The notes: a model not told the origin generated them from the letters alone. Shown: positions 26,313-36,029, counted from the first letter of the stretch. The stretch: 64,000 nt of DNA from MRBY01 sp943371005 (GCA_943371005.1 CALRTB020000016.1:1-64000); one strand, 5' to 3'. Numbers and translations are program-made.

Positions 26313-27434
26313 TCAATTGGGGAGATCGCCAGTCAACAGAAAATCATGGCCGATGGATTGAAGCTTGACATTTTCGAGGGCGATCGCCTCGTCCATGAGT
26401 GTTAAACCCAAATTCCCCACGGGGGTCGGTGCTCCTTGGCCGCCAATAATTTTCGGCGCGATAAAAGCCATCACCTTTTGGACACTGCCAGAGGCGATCG
26501 CCGCCGCCGCGAGGGTACCGCCACATTCCCACAACACCTGCAAACACCCCCGGTCGTAGAGATATTCCATCACGCCCTCAGGGGCCACCGGATCAAGGTG
26601 TACCACTTCTACTCCCCGTTGCCGGAGGAAATCCTGCATCTCTGGGTTTGCTGTGGCCTGGGTTAAAACCACCGTCGGCGCAGCGGCCACATCCCACAAG
26701 TGGCGATCGCGGGGCAAGGTTAAAGTTTGGCTCACAACAACACGCAAAGGATTATGGTCAGCGGTGCCATGGGTCGTTAAATAGGGATCATCCAGGCGTA
26801 CCGTATTTCCCCCGACAACCACGGCATCACATTGAGAGCGCAGATCATAGACTTGGTTGCGGGTTTCCTGGTGGGTGATCCAAGCACTGTGGCCTGTGGT
26901 TGTGGCGATTTTCCCATCGAGGGTCATGGCATATTTCAAAATGCCGAAAGGACGTTGATGCACCATCCGCCAAATGAAGCCTGCATTTAACTCGCGACAA
27001 GCGGCCTCTTCAACACCCGTTACGACCTCAATACCCGCATCTGTAAGGGTTTTTAAACCGCCCCCTGCCACCAAAGGATTCGGATCGACCATGCCCACCA
27101 CCACTTTGGCAACACCCGCTTTGACCACAGCCTGACTACAGGGGGGCGTTCTGCCGTGGTGATTACATGGTTCTAGGCTGACATAGAGCGTTGCCCCTTT
27201 GGCTGCTGCCCCTGCCTCCCGGAGAGCAAACACCTCTGCATGGGATTGCCCCGCCCCCGGATGAAATCCTTCACCAATAATTTTTTGATCTTGAACGACC
27301 ACAGCTCCCACCATCGGGTTGGGGGCGGTTTTTCCGGCTGCCTGCTTTGCTAACGTAATACAGCGTTGCATCATGGCACGATCAAAGTCAGTTCCAACGG
27401 GGGCAGCGTTTGAGGTCATGGGTGAAGGCAACAT
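26313..27434 (-). CDS. ribD: Bifunctional riboflavin biosynthesis protein RibD (deaminase/reductase)
   Basis: 373 residues. It converts 2,5-diamino-6-ribosylamino-4-pyrimidinone phosphate by deamination and then NADPH-dependent reduction in the riboflavin pathway. The deaminase half has APNPMVGAVVV, the zinc His and catalytic Glu in QSHAEVFAL, and the two Cys in EPCNHHGRTPPC. The reductase half has LKYAMTLDGKIAT, GGNTVRLDDPYLT and a WECGG segment. Start ATG at 27434, with a second ATG five codons in. No FMN riboswitch is visible in the 140 bp upstream. No other rib gene is near. Confidence 0.95.
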   Translation of the reverse strand: MLPSPMTSNAAPVGTDFDRAMMQRCITLAKQAAGKTAPNPMVGAVVVQDQKIIGEGFHPGAGQSHAEVFALREAGAAAKGATLYVSLEPCNHHGRTPPCSQAVVKAGVAKVVVGMVDPNPLVAGGGLKTLTDAGIEVVTGVEEAACRELNAGFIWRMVHQRPFGILKYAMTLDGKIATTTGHSAWITHQETRNQVYDLRSQCDAVVVGGNTVRLDDPYLTTHGTADHNPLRVVVSQTLTLPRDRHLWDVAAAPTVVLTQATANPEMQDFLRQRGVEVVHLDPVAPEGVMEYLYDRGCLQVLWECGGTLAAAAIASGSVQKVMAFIAPKIIGGQGAPTPVGNLGLTLMDEAIALENVKLQSIGHDFLLTGDLPN

Positions 27435-27619
27435 TTAAACTTAAAAATTCTTTCCCATTGTAGGCAAGAACCGAAGGGCAAACATAGGGTCAAAGGTTAA
27501 CCGATGGTGAGGAAATTCAGTTGATTTGACCGTATTTGTGCCATTGACTCAGGTGATTTTCATAAATCATCGATATGATGATCAACACATACGCGCTGAT
27601 CTGGGGTTTAAACTCACCA

Positions 27620-28807
27620 ATGCCCGAACAAAGTATCACACCGACCTACGATGTGGAGAATGCGGTTCTCAGTCGCTACCAAGCGGGAGCCGAGACCCAT
27701 GAACCCAGCCTGTGTTGTCCGACGGAATACCAGGATGTCCATTATCTGGATGTGATTCCCGATGAAATTTTGACGAAGGATTACGGCTGTGGTGATCCGA
27801 CCCGCTATGCCGCCCCAGGGGATACTGTCCTGGATTTGGGGTGCGGGGCTGGCAAGAATTGCTACATGGTCGCCCAAAAAGTGGGGCCGACAGGGAAGGT
27901 GATTGGCGTTGATTTTAATGATGTGATGTTAAATCTCGCCCGTAAATATCAAGGGGCGATCGCCACCAAAATTGGCTTCTACAATACCGAATTTGTCAAA
28001 GGGAAAATCCAAGACCTCAAACTGCCGCTAGCCTCTCTCCAGGCTTGGCTCCAGGCGAATCCCGTTACCACCCTAGAAGATATCGCCCGCTATGAAACAG
28101 AAGGCGATCGCCTCCGGGCAGAGTCCCCTTTGATTGCCGACGAAAGCATTGATCTGGTGATTTCCAACTGTGTTCTGAACCTCGTCAAGCCCAGCGATAA
28201 ACAACAACTATTCCAAGAAATCCACCGGGTACTCCAACAAGGTGGCCGCGCCGTTATCTCAGATATCGTCTGTGACGAGCCACCCACCGAAAAAATCCTC
28301 AATAATCCAGAGCTATGGAGTGGTTGCATTGCTGGCGCTTTCCTTGAAGCCGAATTTTTGCAAATGTTTGTGGATGCTGGTTTTTATGGGGTAGAAATCT
28401 TGAGTTACGCCGCTGAACCCTGGCAAACCATTGATGGTATCGAATTTCGCTCCCTGACTGTCCGGGCCTACAAAGACAAAGTAGGTATTGGTCGCGAACG
28501 GCACCAAGCCGTTATTTATAAAGGCCCCTGGCAGCAGATCCAAGACGACGCGGGGCACACCTATTTTCGCGGAGAAAGAATGGCCGTTAGTGATCAAACC
28601 TTTCAACGCCTAACCAATCCCGATGGCCCCTATGCTGGGCAATTTATCGCCGTTGCCCCCTACCAAGAAATTTCCCCAGAAGCCGCTGCCCCATTCAACT
28701 GTCCCCCAGAGGCCCGCCGTGATCCCCAAGAGACCAAAGGCGCAGATTACAACCTCACCCAACTAACCGCAGACTCCGCCTGTTGCAGCCCCGACAGTTG
28801 TTGCTAA
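27620..28807 (+). CDS. arsM: Arsenite S-adenosylmethionine methyltransferase (ArsM-type)
   Basis: The ATG at 27620 (MPEQSITPTYDVENAVLSRY) fits the family; a longer start at 27575 adds an unusual leader. The SAM-binding motif is DLGCGAGKNC with GVDFNDVMLNLARKY. Three Cys sites that bind As(III) in ArsM are present: LCCP near the N-terminus, ISNCVLNL and WSGCIAGAF. The Cys-rich tail (SACCSPDSCC) is a common thiol extension. The next gene, a radical SAM protein, starts 40 bp on. Together they should methylate arsenite and begin arsenosugar synthesis, as proposed for cyanobacteria. Confidence 0.85.
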   Translation: MPEQSITPTYDVENAVLSRYQAGAETHEPSLCCPTEYQDVHYLDVIPDEILTKDYGCGDPTRYAAPGDTVLDLGCGAGKNCYMVAQKVGPTGKVIGVDFNDVMLNLARKYQGAIATKIGFYNTEFVKGKIQDLKLPLASLQAWLQANPVTTLEDIARYETEGDRLRAESPLIADESIDLVISNCVLNLVKPSDKQQLFQEIHRVLQQGGRAVISDIVCDEPPTEKILNNPELWSGCIAGAFLEAEFLQMFVDAGFYGVEILSYAAEPWQTIDGIEFRSLTVRAYKDKVGIGRERHQAVIYKGPWQQIQDDAGHTYFRGERMAVSDQTFQRLTNPDGPYAGQFIAVAPYQEISPEAAAPFNCPPEARRDPQETKGADYNLTQLTADSACCSPDSCC

Positions 28808-28847
28808 ATTGCTTAAAACTCATCCTTGTTCTGTTCTCCCAATCACC

Positions 28848-29846
28848 ATGGTTCAAACCCCTACCCAAACCGCCATCCCCGCTTTTCAGAAAACCTTGGG
28901 TCAGCCCCTCAGCAAAACTCCCATCAGCACCCTCCAAATTAACCTCGGCAAAAAATGCAACCTCGCCTGCACCCATTGCCACGTTGAGGCTGGCCCGAAG
29001 CGTACCGAAGAACTCAGCCCAGAAATTTGTGCCCAATTAATCCAATTGATTCGCACCTTTCCCCAAATTCAGACGGTGGATCTCACCGGGGGAGCACCGG
29101 AAATGCATTACGGATTCCGGCAACTGGTGGCCGCGGCACGGGAAACGGGAAAAGATGTCATTGTGCGCTCAAACCTAACCATTTTTTTCGTGCCCGGATA
29201 CGAAGATTTACCCAGATATTTTGCGAAAAATCAGGTGCGCGTGGTGGCTTCCCTACCCTGTTATTTAGAAGATAATGTCGATCGCCAACGGGGTACGGGG
29301 GTATATCAAGATTCCATTGCAGCCCTACAGCAATTAAATGACTTGGGTTATGGCCGAGATCCAGCCTTGGTTTTGGATTTGGTTTACAATCCGCCCGTGC
29401 CCCGGAACCAAGACTTTTCCCTCACCCCTAATCAGGCGGCCCTAGAACAGGATTACAAAGCTTATTTGGAAAGTCATTTTCAAATTCAGTTTAATCACCT
29501 GTTTACGATCACAAATTTACCCATTGGCCGGGTTAAAAATTATCTCCAGGCCCACGAGCTTTATGAACCCTATCTCAGCTTTTTAGCAGCACATCACAAC
29601 GGGAAAACGGTGCCGAATCTTATGTGTCGGAATCAGCTTTCTGTGGATTACCAAGGCAATATTTTTGATTGTGATTTTAACCAGATGGAAGATCTCCCTG
29701 CTCGCACCCCCGACGGTCAACCTATCACGGTGCAGCGTCTCCTAGAGGCCAACTCTTTGGATGTCATTAAAACGGTGGCAACGAAGCCCTATTGCTATGG
29801 TTGCACAGCGGGGAGCGGTTCGAGTTGTGGTGGTGCTTTAAGTTAG
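28848..29846 (+). CDS. arsS: Radical SAM protein of arsenosugar biosynthesis (ArsS-type)
   Basis: The ATG at 28848 gives about 332 residues; an upstream TTG-type start is unlikely. The radical SAM cluster is CNLACTHC, with the GGAPEMHYGFRQL segment where SAM binds. C-terminal Cys (NLMCRNQLS, FDCDFNQM, YCYGCTAGSGSSCGG) probably hold an auxiliary cluster. Such proteins, encoded beside arsM, are proposed to transfer the deoxyadenosyl group to dimethylarsenic. The stop overlaps the stop of the convergent nuclease-like gene by 4 bp. Confidence 0.85.
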   Translation: MVQTPTQTAIPAFQKTLGQPLSKTPISTLQINLGKKCNLACTHCHVEAGPKRTEELSPEICAQLIQLIRTFPQIQTVDLTGGAPEMHYGFRQLVAAARETGKDVIVRSNLTIFFVPGYEDLPRYFAKNQVRVVASLPCYLEDNVDRQRGTGVYQDSIAALQQLNDLGYGRDPALVLDLVYNPPVPRNQDFSLTPNQAALEQDYKAYLESHFQIQFNHLFTITNLPIGRVKNYLQAHELYEPYLSFLAAHHNGKTVPNLMCRNQLSVDYQGNIFDCDFNQMEDLPARTPDGQPITVQRLLEANSLDVIKTVATKPYCYGCTAGSGSSCGGALS

Positions 29847-30430
29847 AAAGCTGGCAGTTGAATCGTCGGCGGTGACTTGAGCCGTCCTTCTCCGTAGCGT
29901 TGAGCTGCTTGGATAAACGCGGCACTGGGACAGGTCGTTTCGGACTCAGGACGAAAAACAGCAATACCCGCACCAGCTAGGATAAATTGCACTAATTGGG
30001 GTTCTGATCCGTATTGGGACACCCAAAAGTCCGCTAATTGATCCCCGTCTGGAGTTGTCCCTAGCCATTCCACATAGAACTTGGGTTCACCCAGAGTGAT
30101 TAGCGCCCGGACGCGATCTGCCGCCCGTTTTTGGGCCTGGGCTTCGGGTCTCATTTCAATGCAGGCCAGTTTGATTAAAACCGTTTGATTATTGATGGTT
30201 GCCTTGAGGCGATCGCCTGTAATTACTTCAATCTCTGTCGGTATCCAGAGGGAGACTGCCGCTGGTGTAGAAGCAAGGGGAGCTGAATCTACCGGAGACT
30301 TGAGGGTGACGGGCCGCGTCCACGCAGATAGCCAGCCGATTAAATAAATGGCCCCAATCCCCAAGGAAAGCAAACCCAGCAGCATGAGGCCGATTATGGA
30401 TAAAAGAGAAACGCTATTTTTACCTGACAT
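29843..30430 (-). CDS. Membrane-anchored staphylococcal-nuclease-like (SNase-fold) protein, probably altered active site
   Basis: The ATG at 30430 (MSGKNSVSLLSIIGLML) starts a membrane anchor, followed by a linker and an SNase-like OB-fold: IEVITGDRLKATINNQ, LIKLACIEMRPEAQAQKR and LVQFILAGAGIAVF. At positions of the catalytic Arg, Asp and Glu, the sequence reads Lys in IKL and Glu in CIEMRPE, and the region of the second catalytic Arg reads GDQLADF. A true nuclease activity is therefore doubtful. The orientation of the anchor suggests an outward-facing domain. It converges on arsS. Confidence 0.65.
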   Translation of the reverse strand: MSGKNSVSLLSIIGLMLLGLLSLGIGAIYLIGWLSAWTRPVTLKSPVDSAPLASTPAAVSLWIPTEIEVITGDRLKATINNQTVLIKLACIEMRPEAQAQKRAADRVRALITLGEPKFYVEWLGTTPDGDQLADFWVSQYGSEPQLVQFILAGAGIAVFRPESETTCPSAAFIQAAQRYGEGRLKSPPTIQLPAF

Positions 30431-30513
30431 GGTGCGCAATATCTCCGCTGGTTAATCCGGTTATATCGCGGCCCTGTGGGGAAGACGAGAAAACTCAAAA
30501 ATCTTAAGGCGGC

Positions 30514-31140
30514 TTATTTTTCTGGTTGGTTGTGGGGACGATATTCCAACCACAGGGGGATAATAATCCAGGCCGCCACAAGGGCAAAGACAATGAGGCC
30601 AAATTTCGCCATGAACCGCAACACATCCGCCAGGGGCATAATGCGTCCGAGGAAATAGGGGAGTGTCACTGTCACTGTTCCCCAGGCGATCGCCCCGGCT
30701 AGATTGCACAGCAGAAAGACCGGCCACGCCATCCCGACAATACCCGCGAAGGGGGCGGCAAAAATCCGAAAAAAGGTGATAAATCGACCGACAAAAACGG
30801 CTTTAGGGGCATTTTCTAAAAACTTTTGTTTGGTTTCGGCGAGCTTTTCGTCACTAATTTTGAAGACATGGGCCACTTTCTGGAGCAGCGGCAGCCCACC
30901 CCATTTCCCCACCAGATAGCCGATATTATTGCCGATAAATGATCCGGCGATCGCCCCGCCCAAAACCCAACGGTATTGCAACTCGCCACTCCCAGCAAAA
31001 AAGCCCCCCAGCAAGGTCAACGCTTCTCCGGGGAGAGGGATGCCCATATTTTCGAGGCCGATGCCAATAAAAACTGACCAATAGCCGTATTCTGTGACGA
31101 GGGTTTGCAGGGTTTCTAGGGAAATCAACTCAAGGGTCAT
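30514..31140 (-). CDS. DedA-family (SNARE-associated type) membrane protein
   Basis: 208 residues with several membrane segments. DedA features: GIPLPGEALTLLGGF, the reentrant-loop segment IAGSFIGNNIGYLVGKWGG and the second conserved segment VFVGRFITFFRIFAAPFAGI with the conserved Arg. DedA proteins help recycle undecaprenyl phosphate or phospholipids and maintain membrane potential. It is transcribed in the same direction as the SNase-like gene, 83 bp before it. Confidence 0.9.
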   Translation of the reverse strand: MTLELISLETLQTLVTEYGYWSVFIGIGLENMGIPLPGEALTLLGGFFAGSGELQYRWVLGGAIAGSFIGNNIGYLVGKWGGLPLLQKVAHVFKISDEKLAETKQKFLENAPKAVFVGRFITFFRIFAAPFAGIVGMAWPVFLLCNLAGAIAWGTVTVTLPYFLGRIMPLADVLRFMAKFGLIVFALVAAWIIIPLWLEYRPHNQPEK

Positions 31141-31316
31141 GGAGAAAATTTAAGACAATATTTATATTTTGACATTCCTTTTCGGCGGACGGGGGCGGCG
31201 GTCGTCACTTTCAGGGTGGGTGATCAGCCTAGTTGCCAGGGACTTCTAGGGAAAGCCACCAAATCAGCCCAAAATTTTTTAAGATAATTATTAAGCAATA
31301 TTACAAACATTCCACC

Positions 31317-32699
31317 GTGACCCAACTCGCCCCGAAACCAGATCCGACTGATAATCCAGCGATCGCCCGTCAACCGAAGCGGCTACCCTGGCTTGGTTTA
31401 GTGGTCGGGATCTTGATCGGGGCGATCGCCACCTATGTGGGGGGCCAATTTTCTAGTTCTCAGCCGGAAGAAACGTCATCCGCCCCAACGACGAATCCCA
31501 ATCAAGCCCCTGGGCGCGCCGTCACAACCATCACCCTCGAACCCCAGGCGATCGCCAAAACCATGGCCATTGTGGGCACCGTTACCCCCGCTGAGATTGT
31601 GGCGATTACCGCAGCCCGGTCTGGTCTCCAGATCACCAACCTCTTGGTGGACGAAGGGGACAATGTCCAAGCCGGTCAACTCCTCGCTCAACTGGACAAT
31701 GCCACCCTCCAGGCAGAACTGCGCCAAGCCCAAGCCCAGGTGGCCCAAGCCCAGGCCCGCCTCGCTGAACTCAGAGCCGGGGCACGTTCTGAGGAAATTG
31801 CCCGTGCCCAGGAGCAGGTGAACCAAGCCAGGGCTGCCCTCGGTCGGAGCCAAGCGGATCTCACGCTAAGCGAACAACGCCTGCAACGGAACCAAGAATT
31901 ATTTGAAGCCGGGGCGATCGCCGCCGATACCCTCGATGAAACCCGTACCCGTCGCGATGGTGCAGCCGCCAGCGTCAGTCAAAGTCAAGCCACATTACGG
32001 GAAGCCGAACAGCGCCTCCAGGAATTGCGCCGCGGCCCCCGCCTCGAAACCCTGGCCCAAGCCGAAGCCCAACTGCAACAGGCCCAGGCCCAGGTCAGCT
32101 TAGTAACCACCCGTTTGCGAGAGACCCAAGTCCGGGCACCGCGATCCGGTAAAATCCTGGAAAAATTTGCTCAACTCGGCGATCTCAGTGCCGCCAATGA
32201 ACCGCTATTTAATCTTTTAGAAGCGGGGCAATTGGAACTAGAAGCAAACATTCCCGAAACCCAGCTTAATCAGGTTGAAATCGGCCAAACCGTCGCAATT
32301 ACCAGCGATCGCGATCCCAACCTTCAACTCACAGGACAGATCCAAGAGATTGTCCCCACCGTTGACCGACAATCCCGCCAGGCTACCCTAAAAATTAGTT
32401 TGCCCCAAGGGACATACCTCAAACCGGGAATGTTTTTACGGGGGAATATTATTCTGGCCCAGGCCCAGGGTATAGGTATTCCCACAGAGGCCGTGATTCC
32501 CCAGGATGGCGATCAGGCAACGGTTTTCCGGGTGAATGATGACAACACTGTCACCGCCGTCACCGTCGAGCTTGGGGAACTTTTAGACGACGATCAGATT
32601 GAAGTTTTAGGGGGGTTGCAACCGGGCGATCGCCTGGTGGTCAAGGGCGCACCTTATCTTAAAGATGGAGAGGCCATCGAAATTCAACCCTTTCAATAG
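31317..32699 (+). CDS. Periplasmic adaptor (membrane fusion) subunit of an efflux system
   Basis: The GTG at 31317 is chosen because the upstream part of the frame begins at TTG and reads as leader. About 460 residues: a short cytoplasmic end and anchor helix (LPWLGLVVGILIGAIATYVGG), a lipoyl half-motif (GLQITNLLVDEGDNVQAGQLLAQL), a long coiled-coil hairpin rich in Gln, Ala and Arg, the second lipoyl half (VRAPRSGKI), then the beta-barrel (LEANIPETQLNQVEIGQ) and C-terminal domain. It would bridge an RND or ABC transporter to an outer-membrane channel; no such partner is in the window, so the substrate is unknown. Confidence 0.9.
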   Translation: MTQLAPKPDPTDNPAIARQPKRLPWLGLVVGILIGAIATYVGGQFSSSQPEETSSAPTTNPNQAPGRAVTTITLEPQAIAKTMAIVGTVTPAEIVAITAARSGLQITNLLVDEGDNVQAGQLLAQLDNATLQAELRQAQAQVAQAQARLAELRAGARSEEIARAQEQVNQARAALGRSQADLTLSEQRLQRNQELFEAGAIAADTLDETRTRRDGAAASVSQSQATLREAEQRLQELRRGPRLETLAQAEAQLQQAQAQVSLVTTRLRETQVRAPRSGKILEKFAQLGDLSAANEPLFNLLEAGQLELEANIPETQLNQVEIGQTVAITSDRDPNLQLTGQIQEIVPTVDRQSRQATLKISLPQGTYLKPGMFLRGNIILAQAQGIGIPTEAVIPQDGDQATVFRVNDDNTVTAVTVELGELLDDDQIEVLGGLQPGDRLVVKGAPYLKDGEAIEIQPFQ

Positions 32700-33135
32700 G
32701 CATTTTTTAGCTAGCGAAAATCAAGGCGGTGAAATCTTAAGTTTTAATGCTTTTTCCTAAAGAAAAATTTTCACTTAAGACGTAATTTTATATTTGTTTA
32801 ATAAATGCCAAGGGTTAGGGGAGATCGTCACCCAAAAAGTGCTTTTCTGTTTTCACAACCCCAAGCGAAGCAACGCTTTAGGGAAAAGTTAACCTGTTTA
32901 AAAACAGCCTTTAAAATAATTCTTTCGTCCCAGCAATCCAGACCCCGGCCCTTGAGGTGAGGTAATCCTCACAAATCAGGTCAAGATTTTTTCAAAAAGT
33001 GAAAACTTCCTCAACAATCCCCGGCCACTTTTAGAAAGATCTTGTAAGTTGAGAGTAGTGCCCCCATTCACTGTATCGAAACATTAATACTCACAGCTTG
33101 GGGGCGATCGCCGCACACAAAAGGAGTAATGACCT
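32700..33135 (+). promoter_or_regulatory. Upstream region of tal with hairpin and strong ribosome-binding site
   Basis: 436 bases without a gene. GTGAGG (32957-32962) and CCTCAC (32967-32972) form a perfect 6-bp hairpin with a TAAT loop; the following T-run begins only about 15 bases later, so termination of the adaptor gene here is doubtful. A HIP1 site and AAAGGAGT (about 33119-33126) precede the tal ATG at good spacing. I could not assign a -10/-35 pair with confidence. Confidence 0.5.
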
Positions 33136-34281
33136 ATGGCTACCGCAAACCCGATTATTGATATTGAAGACTACGGTCAAAGTATCTGGATGGATAACCT
33201 CAGTCGGGATTTAATCACCTCTGGGGAATTGGCACAATTGATCGACAGTCGGGGGATCCATGGGATTACCTCTAACCCAGCGATTTTTGAAAAGGCGATC
33301 GCCGGCAACGAAATTTACGACGAAGCGATCAAACAGGGCATTGCGGCCGGAAAATCGACCCTCGAAATTTACGAGTCCATCGTGTTTGAGGATATTGGCA
33401 ATGCCTGCGATATTTTTGCTGGGGTCTACGAAAAGACCGATGCCCTCGATGGCTATGTAAGCATTGAAGTGCCCCCCAATATTGCCAAAGACACCGAAAG
33501 CACGATCAAAGAAGCCCGGCGCTATTTCAAGGAAATTGGTCGCCCCAACGTGATGATCAAAATTCCCGGTACCCCCGAAGGGTTGCCCGCCGTCACCCAG
33601 GCGATCGCCGAGGGCATTAACGTAAACGTCACCCTGCTCTTCTCCGTACAGGCCTATATCGACACTGCATGGGCCTACATCGAAGGATTAGAAAAACGCG
33701 CCGCCGCTGGCGAGGATATCAGCAAAATTGCCTCCGTGGCGAGCTTCTTCCTCAGCCGCATTGACGTCAATATCGACGATCAACTCGATGCCAAAATTAA
33801 ATCCGGGGTCAGTGAAGATGTGGCCAGCAAGCTGATCGGCCTCAAAGGAAAAGTGGCGATCGCCAACGCAAAAATTGCCTACCAACATTACCTCGAAATC
33901 TTTAGCAGCGACCGTTGGCAAGCCCTCGCCGCCAAAGGCGCTAAACCCCAACGGCTCCTCTGGGCCAGCACTGGTACAAAAAATCCCGACTACAGCGACG
34001 TGATGTATGTCGATGAACTCGTCGGAGCCGATACTGTCAACACCCTGCCTCCCGATACCATCGAAGCCTGTGCTGACCACTGCGATCCTGCCAACCGCAT
34101 CACCGCCAATGTCGCCCAAGCCAAACAAATCATTGCCGCCCTTGGTGACGAAGACGTGGCGATCGATCTTGACGCCGTCATGGCCGAACTCCTCGAAGAA
34201 GGGATCGAAAAATTCATCAAACCCTTTGAATCCCTCATGGACTCCCTCGAAACCAAAGTTAAACAACTGGCCACTGTCTAG
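33136..34281 (+). CDS. tal: Transaldolase
   Basis: 381 residues, the long single-domain type. Transaldolase moves a three-carbon dihydroxyacetone unit between sugar phosphates in the pentose phosphate pathway. Seen are IDSRGIHGITSNPAIFEKAI, the Schiff-base Lys in NVMIKIPGTPEGL, NVNVTLLFS, ASFFLSRIDV and RLLWASTGTKNP. It opens the tal-zwf-opcA block, which supplies NADPH and carbon rearrangement in darkness. The gap to zwf (109 bp) contains alternative hairpins that could set the relative expression. Confidence 0.96.
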   Translation: MATANPIIDIEDYGQSIWMDNLSRDLITSGELAQLIDSRGIHGITSNPAIFEKAIAGNEIYDEAIKQGIAAGKSTLEIYESIVFEDIGNACDIFAGVYEKTDALDGYVSIEVPPNIAKDTESTIKEARRYFKEIGRPNVMIKIPGTPEGLPAVTQAIAEGINVNVTLLFSVQAYIDTAWAYIEGLEKRAAAGEDISKIASVASFFLSRIDVNIDDQLDAKIKSGVSEDVASKLIGLKGKVAIANAKIAYQHYLEIFSSDRWQALAAKGAKPQRLLWASTGTKNPDYSDVMYVDELVGADTVNTLPPDTIEACADHCDPANRITANVAQAKQIIAALGDEDVAIDLDAVMAELLEEGIEKFIKPFESLMDSLETKVKQLATV

Positions 34282-34300
34282 CCCCTGTTGCCGAAACCTG

Positions 34301-34344
34301 TCCCCCTGCGAAAGGGGATTTTAGGGGGATGTCAAAATCCCCTT
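34301..34344 (+). promoter_or_regulatory. Mutually exclusive hairpins between tal and zwf
   Basis: AAGGGGATTTT (34312-34322) pairs perfectly with AAAATCCCCTT (34334-34344), an 11-bp stem. TCCCCCT (34301-34307) can instead pair with AGGGGGA (34323-34329), which is the loop of the first stem. The two arrangements compete, so this can be an attenuator, an RNA-processing site or simply a dispersed G-rich repeat of this genome. There is no U-run after the large stem. Confidence 0.5.
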
Positions 34345-34390
34345 CTGATTACTCTATTTCTCTACCCATTGCTCCTTCAAACCCAGCCCT

Positions 34391-35920
34391 ATGGTTGCCT
34401 TACAAGAAAATCCCCTCAGAGTCGGACTCCGCCAAGAACGCACCCCAGATCCCCTGATCATCGTCATTTTTGGCGCATCCGGTGATCTCACCCAGCGTAA
34501 ACTCGTTCCCTCCCTCTACGCCCTCAAGAAAGACAATTTATTACCGCCAGAAATTACCATTGTCGGTGTCGCCCGGCGGGACTGGAGCCACGACTACTTC
34601 CGCGAGCAAATGCGCCAAGGGATTGAAGAATTTTCCGACGGCATCGGCAGTGAAGACCTCTGGAACAACTTTGCCGAAGGGCTCTATTACTGTTCCGGCA
34701 ATATGGACGACCCCGACAGTTATCAGAAACTCAAAACCCTTTTAGACGAACTCGATCAAAAACGAGGTACTAGGGGCAATCGTGTCTTTTACCTCGCCGT
34801 CTCCCCGAAATTTTTCCCCCCCGGCATTAAAAATCTAGGAGCCGCTGGGATGCTCAACGATCCCCTCAAGCATCGCCTCGTGATCGAAAAACCCTTCGGC
34901 AAAGACCTCAGTTCTGCCCAAGTTTTAAATAACGTCGTCAAAAATGTTTGCCGCGAGGAGCAGGTTTACCGCATCGACCACTACCTCGGTAAAGAAACCG
35001 TCCAAAACCTATTAGTGTTCCGCTTTGCCAACGCCATCTTTGAACCCCTCTGGAATCGCCATTACGTTGACCACGTGCAAATTACCGTCGCTGAAACGGT
35101 GGGTGTAGAAGACCGGGCAGGCTATTACGAAACCTCTGGTGCCCTGCGGGATATGTTACAAAATCACCTGATGCAACTGTTCTGTTTAACGGCGATGGAA
35201 GCCCCCAATGCCCTGAATGCCGACAGTATTCGCAGCGAAAAAACCAAGGTATTGCAGGCCACCCACCTCGCCGATATCCATAACCTCGATAAATCTGCTA
35301 TTCGGGGGCAATACAAAGCAGGCTGGATGAAGGGAAAACCTGTACCAGGCTACCGTGAAGAATCCGGCGTCAACCCCGAATCAACGACTCCCACCTACGT
35401 CGCGATGAAATTTATGGTGGATAACTGGCGTTGGCAGGGTGTGCCTTTCTATCTGCGCACCGGGAAACGTTTGCCCAAGAAAGTTTCAGAAATTGCGATT
35501 CAATTTAAGCAGGTGCCCCTCGCGATTTTCCCATCAGCGGCAAAACAGGCGAACCCCAATACCCTTGCCCTGCGGATTCAACCGAATGAAGGGATCTCCC
35601 TACGCTTTGAGGCCAAGATGCCCGGTGCAGATATTAGAACCCGCAGCGTGGATATGGACTTTAGTTATGGAACATCCTTTGCCATGGCCACCCAAGATGC
35701 TTACACTCGACTGCTTTTAGACTGTATGGTCGGCGACCAAACCCTCTTTACCCGGGCCGATGAAGTAGAAGAGGCTTGGCGCGTGGTTACACCAGCTTTA
35801 GCCGCGTGGGATGGGCCTGCGGATCCCAGCAATGTGCCCCAGTATGAGGCCGGCACTTGGGAACCGACAGAAGCGGAATTTTTGATTAATCGGGATGGTC
35901 GCCGTTGGCGCAGACTATAG
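34391..35920 (+). CDS. zwf: Glucose-6-phosphate 1-dehydrogenase
   Basis: 509 residues. It oxidises glucose 6-phosphate to 6-phosphogluconolactone with NADP, the entry of the oxidative pentose phosphate pathway. Visible are the NADP-binding IVIFGASGDLTQRKL, the substrate-binding active site RIDHYLGKETVQNLL, and the structural NADP site near LRTGKRLPKK. In cyanobacteria the enzyme is redox-controlled and needs OpcA, encoded 109 bp downstream. Confidence 0.97.
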   Translation: MVALQENPLRVGLRQERTPDPLIIVIFGASGDLTQRKLVPSLYALKKDNLLPPEITIVGVARRDWSHDYFREQMRQGIEEFSDGIGSEDLWNNFAEGLYYCSGNMDDPDSYQKLKTLLDELDQKRGTRGNRVFYLAVSPKFFPPGIKNLGAAGMLNDPLKHRLVIEKPFGKDLSSAQVLNNVVKNVCREEQVYRIDHYLGKETVQNLLVFRFANAIFEPLWNRHYVDHVQITVAETVGVEDRAGYYETSGALRDMLQNHLMQLFCLTAMEAPNALNADSIRSEKTKVLQATHLADIHNLDKSAIRGQYKAGWMKGKPVPGYREESGVNPESTTPTYVAMKFMVDNWRWQGVPFYLRTGKRLPKKVSEIAIQFKQVPLAIFPSAAKQANPNTLALRIQPNEGISLRFEAKMPGADIRTRSVDMDFSYGTSFAMATQDAYTRLLLDCMVGDQTLFTRADEVEEAWRVVTPALAAWDGPADPSNVPQYEAGTWEPTEAEFLINRDGRRWRRL

Positions 35921-36029
35921 AGGCAAACTTCCAATTTTAGAAAACAGATATCGGGTCTCAGTGTTTGTTTATTTTTGATTACTTAACTCTTTTCGTAAAA
36001 AACTCTCTAAATCAATCTCTGGAAAAATT

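Noticed and set aside
26313..27574. FMN riboswitch upstream of ribD
   Set aside because: No conserved FMN-aptamer pattern could be found in the 140 bp upstream.
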